64,000 bases of DNA from Cylindrotheca closterium (Eukaryota; Bacillariophyta; Bacillariophyceae; Bacillariales; Bacillariaceae), in assembly GCA_933822405.4 (NCBI GenBank), contig CAKOGP040000001.1, forward strand, positions 1,115,036-1,179,035, read 5' to 3'. Positions 17,177-25,760 of the stretch are shown in pieces (position 1 is the stretch's first letter; each line of letters begins with the position of its first letter). Both the position numbers and the translations under genes were made by a program. Under the pieces are notes generated by a model. The model saw only the letters and a program-made list of their open reading frames with translations, ran no database searches and had not been told where the DNA came from.

Positions 17177-19594
17177 TTAGACACAACTGAAACCGAGAAA
17201 GCTAGTCAATGCATCAACAGCACGTCCCTCGGTATACGGTGGTCTGCTGCTGCTTGTTCTGTGCCTTCCCCTAATGATAACATTGCTTGCCCGCGGTTTC
17301 AACCAAGGATCCGGCATCCTTGGGTCGGGTTTCCAATCATCGCGCGACCTTCTCGTCTGAAGACCATATTGAGAAGCCGAATTGGATACCTGTCCTGATT
17401 GGCGGCTACCCGAGGAGCGTTGAGAATACTGCGAAGAAAGCATCGAGTTGGTTACCGCCCTAGAATATGAAGTGGACGACGCATTGGATCGTTTGGAGCT
17501 CCCAAGACTACCTGATTGGATCTGTCGGCGGTCAAAGTTAGAGGACCGAGCCGTGCTGGCACCGGATCCAACGTTGCCACCTGCATGGGAAGACAGTTGA
17601 GATTGCAGTGCCGTTCTACTTGTGGAATAAAACTTTGTACTGACATCGGCTGGATGTCTCGAACTGCCAGCAGCACTTGTACGACCACCAGCCGATGATG
17701 TTTCCGGGAAGAAAATCTTGTTGGAGGCAGTGGACCGATTTGCACTGCTCGCAGCAGACTGTTGTTGTTGCAAGGATTGCTTATTGAAAGAACCCTTTGA
17801 TTGAGCACTAGCGCTATACTGAATACCAGCATCTTTAGAATCCCGGCCAACATGTGAACCATACTTCTTGTGCGAAGAAGCTATGGAGCGAGCAGCCACC
17901 ATGGACAACGGAGTGTCATTTTCCATGGATTTTCTTGCCGCTGGTTGGCTGTACATCTTGGTCTTACTTCCAATATCCGTACTGCGCGACATTGTCCCTG
18001 TTGAAGCAGAGGTGCTACCCTTCGCTGGATTCACTCCCCGGATGGTTCCTTTACTTGGAGGGTCTACTTGCATACGAGGAAGTTTCTTCTTTGAGCTACT
18101 AGCAGCCTGTGCTTGCTTTCCAGTTTTTAATGATTTTTTGGATTTTCCCTTTCCAAACAATCTCTTGAAAAACCCTTTCCTCTTGGGTGACTCTGGCACC
18201 ACGGGAGCAATTGGAGCTCGTTTTTCTTCTTTGCTTGTTTCCACCATATTCGTTGGAGCCAAGTATTCACTGGGCGCTGCAGTCTGATTGCGAAGGAGCT
18301 TTTTAGAAGCTACAATCTTGTTCTTCTTGTTGGAAGTTTTCACTACATCGGCCGTGACCAATTCTGTTGGCACCCACCCTCGTTCCCGCATCAGGTAATC
18401 ATTGTAAGATCGCTCAATATTTCGCTTTCGTTCTCGGGCACTTGTTTGACTCGCTGCAACCTTGTCACTTTGTGGTGGCTGATAGCTTGACATGTGCCGA
18501 TCGTTCATCGGAGGCCGACCAGCAGAAGCCCTCGAAGCTCTTGCTTGGTGCTGTCGATAATAGGTTCCTTGTCCAAAGGTTTCCGGCAAGGTTGTAATTG
18601 TACTCGCATCCATACTATGGGACGCAAGACCTTGTGTTCTTGGAGGCTGCATCGGTTGCTGTCTTATTCCTTGGCTGCGCTGACTACTGGCCACCGGTTG
18701 CTGTGGGATCCCCTGTATTTGCTGTCTTCTTTGGATGGTGCTCCGTTGTTGGCTGCTTGTCACCGAATATTGCGGGATCCCTTGTTGTGTTTGCCGTCCT
18801 CTTTGTTGGCTGCGCTGACTACTGGCCACCGATTGCTGTGGGATCCCCTGCTGTGGTTGCTGTCTTGTTTGAATATTGCTCCGTTGGCTGCTTGCTATGG
18901 AGTCTCCCATGGAATACCTAGATTGTTGCGACCGTTCCCTAATGTACTGCAGCCCAGAATCTACAGAAGGAACATCGCGCAAAGTCGGCACTCGTTCGAC
19001 AGTCTGCCTGCTTTCTTCAGACATGGATCGATGATGATAAGGATGTGATGGTACTTGTTGTCGTTCTTCATAATACCCCTGTGGTGGTCCATATGGCGCA
19101 GAAATTTCTCGTAGCTTTTCAGCTCGTTGCCTCTTTTGTTGCTCGGATAAACGCTGCCGTTGTTCCTGCTCTGACGGTCTCCAGTGACTCTTGCTACCTC
19201 CCGGCTTTTGTATTCTGTTTGACACTTGTGGCGTTTTCTGGTATTTTGATTCGTATTCCTGATGTTCCCGTACTACATCGCCCACCCCTTGCTTATATTG
19301 GGACGACGACGACAACGAAGCCGTATTCCCCGAAATGTCCGAAACTGGCTCTTCGGCATACAGCATTTTGCTCAAATGTTGCACAGTAGAATTATCGACA
19401 GAATGAGAAGGCGCTAGCAACGATGGTGGTGCGTAGTCATACCCAAAGCGACTCGGAATATAAACGTATTCTTCCGAACGAGGCTTCTCATGGAGCGGAG
19501 CTGCTGATTTTGATCGAGCTGCGTGGTGTTGCTGCTGATGATGTTCAGCCTTGTTGATATTATTAGTATTCCGAGATCGTTTGAATAGTTTCAT
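17177..19594 (-). CDS. Large low-complexity Gln/Ser/Arg-rich protein, unknown
   Basis: The ORF encodes 805 aa with no recognised domain. It is basic, and rich in Ser, Gln, Arg and Lys. Several imperfect repeats of the form QQGIPQQSVASSQRSQQRGR lie in the first half. A single well-structured segment occurs mid-protein: RNIERSYNDYLMRERGWVPT followed by ELVTADVVK. A Lys-rich stretch (KRKGFFKRLFGKGKSKKSLK) follows and could bind membrane or DNA. The C-terminus is SFLGFSCV. The ATG at 19594 (MKLFKRSRNTNNI) is chosen; an upstream in-frame start is TTG. It may be cytoskeletal or a scaffold, but nothing shows this. A long intact frame supports a real gene. Confidence 0.6.
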   Translation of the reverse strand: MKLFKRSRNTNNINKAEHHQQQHHAARSKSAAPLHEKPRSEEYVYIPSRFGYDYAPPSLLAPSHSVDNSTVQHLSKMLYAEEPVSDISGNTASLSSSSQYKQGVGDVVREHQEYESKYQKTPQVSNRIQKPGGSKSHWRPSEQEQRQRLSEQQKRQRAEKLREISAPYGPPQGYYEERQQVPSHPYHHRSMSEESRQTVERVPTLRDVPSVDSGLQYIRERSQQSRYSMGDSIASSQRSNIQTRQQPQQGIPQQSVASSQRSQQRGRQTQQGIPQYSVTSSQQRSTIQRRQQIQGIPQQPVASSQRSQGIRQQPMQPPRTQGLASHSMDASTITTLPETFGQGTYYRQHQARASRASAGRPPMNDRHMSSYQPPQSDKVAASQTSARERKRNIERSYNDYLMRERGWVPTELVTADVVKTSNKKNKIVASKKLLRNQTAAPSEYLAPTNMVETSKEEKRAPIAPVVPESPKRKGFFKRLFGKGKSKKSLKTGKQAQAASSSKKKLPRMQVDPPSKGTIRGVNPAKGSTSASTGTMSRSTDIGSKTKMYSQPAARKSMENDTPLSMVAARSIASSHKKYGSHVGRDSKDAGIQYSASAQSKGSFNKQSLQQQQSAASSANRSTASNKIFFPETSSAGGRTSAAGSSRHPADVSTKFYSTSRTALQSQLSSHAGGNVGSGASTARSSNFDRRQIQSGSLGSSKRSNASSTSYSRAVTNSMLSSQYSQRSSGSRQSGQVSNSASQYGLQTRRSRDDWKPDPRMPDPWLKPRASNVIIRGRHRTSSSRPPYTEGRAVDALTSFLGFSCV

Positions 19595-20024
19595 GTTGAG
19601 TGATGATAGATACCAGCGAGGCAAACCTCAAAATGGTATTGCCTATTTGGTTATTTGATATCGAAGTGCTCTGTTGATTTTCTCTTTTTGACACTTGCTG
19701 CACCATGGAGGCATATGGTGAGCAAATTGTGAGTGTTTGGAATCGCCAAAGCAAGAATGGAGCATTTTAGCGATGGTACATCTCCTACTTACGACAATCT
19801 CAGCATTCCGTCCATCTGTCACCCGTTCTTCCATCATTCGTTCAAACGTAAGCATCCATCTCGCGTTGGATTGGTGGCATTTGCACTCTTGTGTATCAGC
19901 TACGAGGTGGTTCAAAGCTGCGAGATTGAAAGAGTTCTAAAATTGGAAATGGCAAATGTGCTAGAGCCTTTGATCGTGCTGCAGCAGGATGGGATTGCTA
20001 CCACTCCGAATGTGATGGGAATCA
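19595..20024. other. Spacer holding sequence shared with 48.65-48.81 kb
   Basis: No gene is called here. The part from about 19895 to 20024, read on the minus strand, follows the stop of the broken MYND gene. It matches 48648-48810 on the plus strand at roughly two thirds of bases by eye (shared blocks CCTGCTGCAGCACGA, TTTAGAACTCT, CGCAGCTTTGAA). Confidence 0.6.
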
Positions 20025-21817
20025 TCAATCCTCCCCAAGCCATCCCGTGTCTTGGGCGACAAGATATAGCATATCCTCTTGCAAAATGTCAATCATGCTC
20101 TTTGGTACTGCACCAAGTCGCATAAGTTCCAAGACGTTGATCGTAAGATCATATGGATTGGACTTCTCCGAAAGGGGCCCAAAGTCTTTGTCCTGGATTG
20201 CACTTCGAAAGGCATCGATCACATCTTCTGGGAATGTGTCGCTGAGCAAACGAAGTTTGATGGAGTAAAGATTAGAGAAACAATTGATCGCAGAGACGTT
20301 GAATCGCAACGATTTTTTGGAACTTACAAAAAATGTGGAGGGCAGCCCACTTGGCCCCCATAGTTGAAAAGGAAGATTGCTGCTCCCGAATCATTTTCAG
20401 AGCATGCATTTTTTATCACGTCAAGTACTACTTCCATGTTTGTACGTCCATGAGAATTATGTTTGTCCAAAAAGAAGTCAGGCTCCTCTGGTGGTGGCGA
20501 CCCCTCGATGTATTTCCGAGCCGGTGCTATCTTGAAGACTGGTGGAGATTGCATTGTAGGAATGATACCTTCGCCGTTGGGCATGAAGTCGAGTTCTACG
20601 ATCATATCCCCTACTCCCATACCAGTTCTGTCACATACTTCGATCATCTTGATCACCATTTCCAGTCAGTGCTTGCGAACGAAATTGGTTAGAATCCCAA
20701 TTGCGGTTTGGGTAATTCTGTTGTTGGTTTTGCTCGACTTGGTAGGTGGTTTGCAATCTTCCTTGTGGATTTTCCAATCAGCCTTGATGCCGTAGAGCAA
20801 GTCGAAGAAGGCGATATGGTCAGACTCGAATTCAGAGCTCAAGAGTAAATACGGCCAAAAATCTTACCTTTTGACATTTTTTGGAGCAATAAGCGACACC
20901 TTTGCAACGGCCACACTTCATGAGCAACGCTCCGGGCATGTCTGAGTTTTCGCAGCGGTGGCATATCAATATAATGCTCGGAAAGGGCTCACCCATAGCT
21001 TCGACCATGGAAGAAATGCCCTTCAGCCGTTTAATGAATTCTGATGATTCTTCAGTGCGAGTACTACCATAATCGCCATTTAGTATCGAAAGTACAACAT
21101 CTCCACAAGGTTCTCCCTTCTTAATCTTTTCCACATAGCGGGACAACTGTCATGCATCGGAGGAATTGTTCCAGGATACCACTCGCCTCCAATTTCTTGA
21201 AGACCTTTTCTTTTCTTTTGTGGCGACTTGGAATGAATTGAGAACAAATGCATTGATTGAATAACAGACTGGTGGTGATGGGAGCGATTCACTTCCTTTG
21301 ATAAAGTCCGTCAAAACACGAAATAAGTCATGTTCGAAAGCCAAAGCGACAAAAGCCGGATGGCAAGAAAAGGTGCTCAGAGTACCCAGAAGCCCATGAT
21401 CGATGTCATTTGTGTCTCCATTTTTCATCCACTTTGAATTGGGGGTCATTGTTTTGACTTCCTGCATTGCATAGTTTACCCAACATTGAATTTCTGCCTT
21501 TGAGATTCGTTCTCGAAAGATCCCTTTATCGACATATTCAGTAAAGTGTAAATCGCACAGCACAGAACCCTGTGCCTCTCGTTGCTTTCCGTCGTCACTA
21601 CTGGGCTGTTTCGGATCTCTTTCAGCGCTAATACTGCATTTGAAAAGAAGTGATAAATGTTGGAATATCCTTGAAGAAAGGCATTCGCTCCTTCTTCAGT
21701 ACCAAGGAGGTCAACGGCACTGCCATCAGACAACAGCACGAGAAACCACGGCTCATTGTTATGGAGGTCTACGTCCGTGTCCCTTTTGTAAATGACTTTC
21801 AGCACTTCTATCGGCAT
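20025..21817 (-). pseudogene. MYND-type zinc-finger gene with interrupted frame
   Basis: Reading leftward from ATG 21817, the first frame (MPIEVLKVIYKRDTDVDLHN...) stops at 21476. Another frame takes over in the overlap and stops at TGA 21150-21152. It continues in the same frame through a complete C6HC MYND finger: CHRC, MKCGRCKGVAYCSKKCQK, then ADWKIHKEDC after an 85-bp intron (20783-20867). A second in-frame TGA falls at about 20667 between FVRKH and LEMVIKMI. An 86-bp intron (20242-20327) joins the last exon, ending at 20025. MYND fingers bind Pro-rich peptides. One frameshift plus two TGA codons suggest decay. Unrecognised introns or sequence errors could rescue part of it, since the splice sites are intact. 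Confidence 0.6.
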
Positions 21818-22131
21818 TGTTGGGATTGAGAGTGTTACACTGTGAATCGAGATGCTTTTAGCCGTTTTCAGTATTTTGTGAGTGAAAGATTGCTTTTTCC
21901 CTCCGTTTTGTGACGATGGTTTTGTTTGAGATTAGTCGATCGAGTCAGTCAGTCGACAACGACGAACAGATGAAGAGAAAGAATAGAAACTCCATCGTCC
22001 GTCCATCGGTCGACGTCCGACACGATTGGCACCAAAGCAGACACCAACTAAAAAACTGAAACACACAATCACATTTGATTTACGACCTTGTTACTGTACG
22101 ATTGCCATTAATTTGCCTCAATACTCAAATC
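21818..22131. other. Divergent promoter region, broken MYND gene / RBM22
   Basis: About 310 bp without a gene. It contains GTCGATCGAGTCAGTCAGTC and other CGATC-rich short repeats, and I see no known element. Confidence 0.4.
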
Positions 22132-23451
22132 ATGCAGGCAGCCATTGTTAAGCGAGACGACAACAAGCAAAAATGGGAGGACACTGAATTCCCTCTCGTC
22201 TGTGAAACTTGTCTCGGAGACAACCCTTATATTCGCATGACCAAGGAGCCCTTTGGCAAGCAATGTAAGGTCTGCGAGCGCCCCTTTACAGTATTTGCAT
22301 GGCAGGCGGGTACAAAAGGACGTCTAAAGCGAGTTGAAATTTGCAAGTCTTGCGCACAAGCCAAGAATGTCTGTCAAGTTTGTATTTATGACATGCAATA
22401 TGGATTGCCGGTCAAGGTCCGAGACAAAATTCTGAAAGAGTACGGCACTGGTGGCGCAATGACTGCTGTTCCACAGTCCATGGCCAATCGTGCTTGGTAT
22501 ACTGCTCAACAAGAACGTACTTTGGCACAAGGGGAGAATATGGTAGGCGACGCCAATGCCTTGGCCATTGCCAAATTGGAAGAAATGGCGCAAATGCAAC
22601 CGAAATACGAACGAAACATGGCCAAACTGTGTAGTTTCTTTGCAAAAGGAGAATGTAATCGTGGGGCCAACTGTCCCTTTCGTCATGAAATGCCAAGGGA
22701 TCGGAATGATCCAATGGTGAAACAAAATACCAAGAACAGATTCTTTGGAGAGAGCGATCCGGTTGCCAATCGAATTTTGGGGCGACAACGACGAAGAGAA
22801 GAGGAAGAAAACAAGGAAGATGAAGATGGTTATGACAAGGCTCGGGCAACATTGTATATGAGATTTCAAGGGGATGCACCGTATCCAGCACTGACGGAAG
22901 CAGCCATTCGGGATAAATTTTATGCCTTTGGGGAAATTGTTTCGGTGCGAGCACAACCCGACAAGGGTCAAGCCTTTGTCGAATTCACACAACCAGATGC
23001 TGCCGAATTGGCAATAGCAAGTATGAACAGGAAAGAATTATTAGATCGACCACTTTATGTCAAGTGGGCGCGGGCACCCAAACGAGGAGAAGTTGCTGTC
23101 AAGAAGCGTGGAGAAGAATCATCGACATCCAATCATGTGGGTATGAAGAAACCATTGGCTCCACCAGGTGGAGTTTCCAAGGCTCGCATTCCAAAAGGTG
23201 TGGTGCCCAAGCCCCCCGCTCATGTGGCTGCCATGATTGCGGCCAGACGGCAACGTGGTGGTGGTGGTGCTGCTGCTGGTGCTGGCGGTGGTATTGCTGC
23301 AGTTCCACGACCGGGATCTCGATTACCTCGTCCTGGCGGTGGTCCCGTTCGTGGTGCTGGAAATAAGCGATCTGCGGGTGACGCTGAAAAGCCCTACTAC
23401 TCGAGTACCGATCCATCTCGGTTTGGAACCAAGACGACCGACACAAAATAA
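22132..23451 (+). CDS. RBM22: Pre-mRNA-splicing factor RBM22/Slt11
   Basis: The protein is 439 aa in a single exon. The N-terminal zinc-binding region has the pairs VCETCLGDNPYIRM, CKVCERPF, CKSCAQAKNVCQVC and YDMQYGLPVKVRD. A CCCH finger follows (CSFFAKGECNRGANCPFRH), then an RRM (ATLYMRFQGD, RAQPDKGQAFVEF) and a Gly/Ala/Pro-rich tail. This is the full domain order of RBM22 and yeast Ecm2/Slt11, a Prp19-related factor that contacts U6 snRNA in the active spliceosome. The ATG at 22132 (MQAAIVKRDD) fits the family, and the upstream GTG/TTG frame does not. Confidence 0.95.
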   Translation: MQAAIVKRDDNKQKWEDTEFPLVCETCLGDNPYIRMTKEPFGKQCKVCERPFTVFAWQAGTKGRLKRVEICKSCAQAKNVCQVCIYDMQYGLPVKVRDKILKEYGTGGAMTAVPQSMANRAWYTAQQERTLAQGENMVGDANALAIAKLEEMAQMQPKYERNMAKLCSFFAKGECNRGANCPFRHEMPRDRNDPMVKQNTKNRFFGESDPVANRILGRQRRREEEENKEDEDGYDKARATLYMRFQGDAPYPALTEAAIRDKFYAFGEIVSVRAQPDKGQAFVEFTQPDAAELAIASMNRKELLDRPLYVKWARAPKRGEVAVKKRGEESSTSNHVGMKKPLAPPGGVSKARIPKGVVPKPPAHVAAMIAARRQRGGGGAAAGAGGGIAAVPRPGSRLPRPGGGPVRGAGNKRSAGDAEKPYYSSTDPSRFGTKTTDTK

Positions 23452-23561
23452 ATCAAGCAATATCAACATTTAATAACTTGACTTTGTACATTTTTCTTGG
23501 TTTTTAATCATTTGAAAATAACAGAGTATCAATCAGTATCACTATCAGGTAATAGTCTATT

Positions 23562-24956
23562 CTATTCTCGTTTGCCTAGTTTGGCAAGGAAGAATCCATC
23601 TCCGAATAGCTCCATGTCCTCCTTGGCCAGGTTGGGATAGAATCGTATTGTTCCCTTTAGTGTGCCTTCCACAATGAGTGTGCTCTTGGCATTAAGAAAG
23701 TTAACAGGAATGGAGTAACAATCGTCGGGATACTTTTCCAGCAGCCATTTCACCACATTTTCATTTTGCGCGTGAGAAAGGGAACAAGTGGAATACACTA
23801 ATTTGCCGCCTGGCTTTAGCAATCGATACCCCGATTCCAACAGTCGCTTTTGCAAATCTACCAATTCGTCCAGTTGCCTTTGGTCCGTGAGCATGTCATT
23901 GGTTTCGATTACTGTCGTTTCTTCAGCTTGCTTGGGGTCGTCAGTGCCACTCTTGAGCCGTTCCTTCATGTGCTTCAAGGAACCATCAGTACTGCATTCG
24001 GCATCCACCAAGACATAATCAAATAGTAGGATCCCCGGAGCACCTGGTGCTTGTGACTCTTGATTGCTGTCCTCATTGGTGGTAGACTGTTGAGACCGTG
24101 TCCAATCTTCGGAAGCAATCTCCTTCAATCGCTTTCGTTCACGAGCTCTTGCGCTCTTGTTCATGCGTTTTCGTTTGCCTCGGACTGAAATATCTTCCAG
24201 CGCCGATCGGGTGTCGAATACTAGGTTTTGCTCCTTCCAGTTCGTACCAAAGCTCGTTCCATCTTGACAATACAGTTGAATGTTGGCTTTCGCTTTTGGA
24301 ATTGAACTGGTATTTGCAGGTTCAGCATCATCACTATGCGACAATTGATATTTTGTGACAATCTTCTTGCACAGCGCCATTCTTGGTTCCGATACATCAA
24401 CACCGATGATTGTTGCCTTTTGGTCTCTGAAATGATCTGCCATAGCACACAGCTTGAGTCCTGGACAACAACACAGATCCAGTACTCGAATCTCGTCACT
24501 GATGTCTGCAGCAGAGTTGTGATCTCCAGTCTGACTTGGATTTGTATCAAATGAATTAGAAAGTAATGCTGCTGCACCTGCTCCAGAGCTCACATCCATT
24601 CCATATACTCGACCGGATGTAAAACTTTCCGACGACGCCAAAGGAAATGATGCTGGCAAAGCAAAAAATCCCCATTCCGAACCGATCCAATTGACAGGTA
24701 TCGGTTTGTGAGGCTCCTTTCCCTCCACCTTGTGCTCACCAACTTCCTTGTTGAGAATCTTGAGGCTTTCTCCTCGATCAAATCGAGGATTCAGACGAAC
24801 AAATCGGAATGGAAAGGGATCCGACTCTCCTGATTTTCCGACCTGTTCCAGTCGAGCTAGATCGACATTGTGCTCAGCATAGAAATTGCGCAATTCTTGG
24901 GATATTCGTGATGGTGGATCCTTGGACAGGTTGTCACCATTGGCTGCCTCAGACAT
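23562..24956 (-). CDS. NSUN/RsmB-family RNA m5C methyltransferase
   Basis: The protein is 464 aa. The SAM-binding motif is VLDLCCCPGLKLCAMADHF, and motif II is GVDVSEPRMALC. Motif IV reads YVLVDAECSTDGSLKHM, and motif VI is KLVYSTCSLSHAQNENVV. Both catalytic Cys positions (ECS and TCS) are present. Motif IV is VDAECSxDGS instead of the usual DxPCSG, a variant I associate with some plant and protist NOL1/NOP2/Sun proteins. It should methylate C5 of cytosine in rRNA or tRNA. A basic insert KRKRMNKSARARERKRLKE between motifs may bind RNA or direct it to the nucleolus. The ATG is at 24956. Confidence 0.85.
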   Translation of the reverse strand: MSEAANGDNLSKDPPSRISQELRNFYAEHNVDLARLEQVGKSGESDPFPFRFVRLNPRFDRGESLKILNKEVGEHKVEGKEPHKPIPVNWIGSEWGFFALPASFPLASSESFTSGRVYGMDVSSGAGAAALLSNSFDTNPSQTGDHNSAADISDEIRVLDLCCCPGLKLCAMADHFRDQKATIIGVDVSEPRMALCKKIVTKYQLSHSDDAEPANTSSIPKAKANIQLYCQDGTSFGTNWKEQNLVFDTRSALEDISVRGKRKRMNKSARARERKRLKEIASEDWTRSQQSTTNEDSNQESQAPGAPGILLFDYVLVDAECSTDGSLKHMKERLKSGTDDPKQAEETTVIETNDMLTDQRQLDELVDLQKRLLESGYRLLKPGGKLVYSTCSLSHAQNENVVKWLLEKYPDDCYSIPVNFLNAKSTLIVEGTLKGTIRFYPNLAKEDMELFGDGFFLAKLGKRE

Positions 24957-25156
24957 TGTCAATGTACTTTGATGAAGTTGAGGTGTTTGATGGGTTTTGT
25001 TTGTTGTTGGTTTCGATTTCACGGGTGGGCGCAAGACGCAAACAGAGTCTACTTCAGTCCCACCAATTGGATGACGTCAGCTGGTCCAGTACTGTAGCAC
25101 TCTATTTCTTGAACCCAACTGTCTACTAGGTAGCGAAGAAAGACACAACAACAAGC

Positions 25157-25576
25157 ATGTGGAAAGTTACATTGATTGCCTCCCTTTGCCTCTTTGCACA
25201 GGCTTTTGCCTTCAGCCCGCTGCATCAGACTCGAAGCGATGGAATTCAATTTCCTTCTGCGCAATTGGAAACTCCAGAGAACCACCCATTGACATCAGCA
25301 CGATTTCCCAATGCATTGATTCCTTCCCTGGCTGGTTTGTCCACTGGTCTCGTTGGTTTTGTCACCAAGGTCTTGGCCGAAGAAGACTACGAACTCGCCG
25401 AACTTCCACCTCCCTATATTCCTGCCCTATTTGGCGTTGTCCTTATTGCTGGAGTTGGAGTTTTGACTGCCAGTCTTGGAGATGTCATGACTGAAGAGGC
25501 ATCCCTTGGAATGCAAAGTGGAGCACAAGCAAAGAAGGAGATTGAACGTAGCCGCTCATCGTATTTCAAGCGATAG
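25157..25576 (+). CDS. Small plastid membrane protein, function unknown
   Basis: The protein is 139 aa. Residues 1-20 are a signal peptide ending in AFAFSP, a textbook diatom plastid motif. After a short linker comes LVGFVTKVLAEEDYELAELP, then a membrane helix (IPALFGVVLIAGVGVLTASL). The conserved-looking tail is GDVMTEEASLGMQSGAQAKK followed by EIERSRSSYFKR. I recall similar tails in algal and plant plastid proteins but cannot name one with confidence. It probably sits in the thylakoid or inner envelope with a charged stromal tail. Confidence 0.65.
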   Translation: MWKVTLIASLCLFAQAFAFSPLHQTRSDGIQFPSAQLETPENHPLTSARFPNALIPSLAGLSTGLVGFVTKVLAEEDYELAELPPPYIPALFGVVLIAGVGVLTASLGDVMTEEASLGMQSGAQAKKEIERSRSSYFKR

Positions 25577-25760
25577 ACTTCACCACTGGAATACAAATAG
25601 AACCATTCTCCATATCATCAGAATAACAAGCACGCAAAGTTGGGATACACGTAGTAGCATACAAGCATACTGTACAAGAATTGTAGGTCATATATAAAAT
25701 ATATTATACAATCAAAAATTGTACGTAGCAGGGCTACCATAATTTCCTTTTTCCTTTTTG

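Noticed and set aside
20667..21152. Selenocysteine at the two TGA codons of the MYND gene
   Set aside because: Neither context matches a known selenoprotein, no SECIS-like element was recognised after the stop, and a frame change is present as well.
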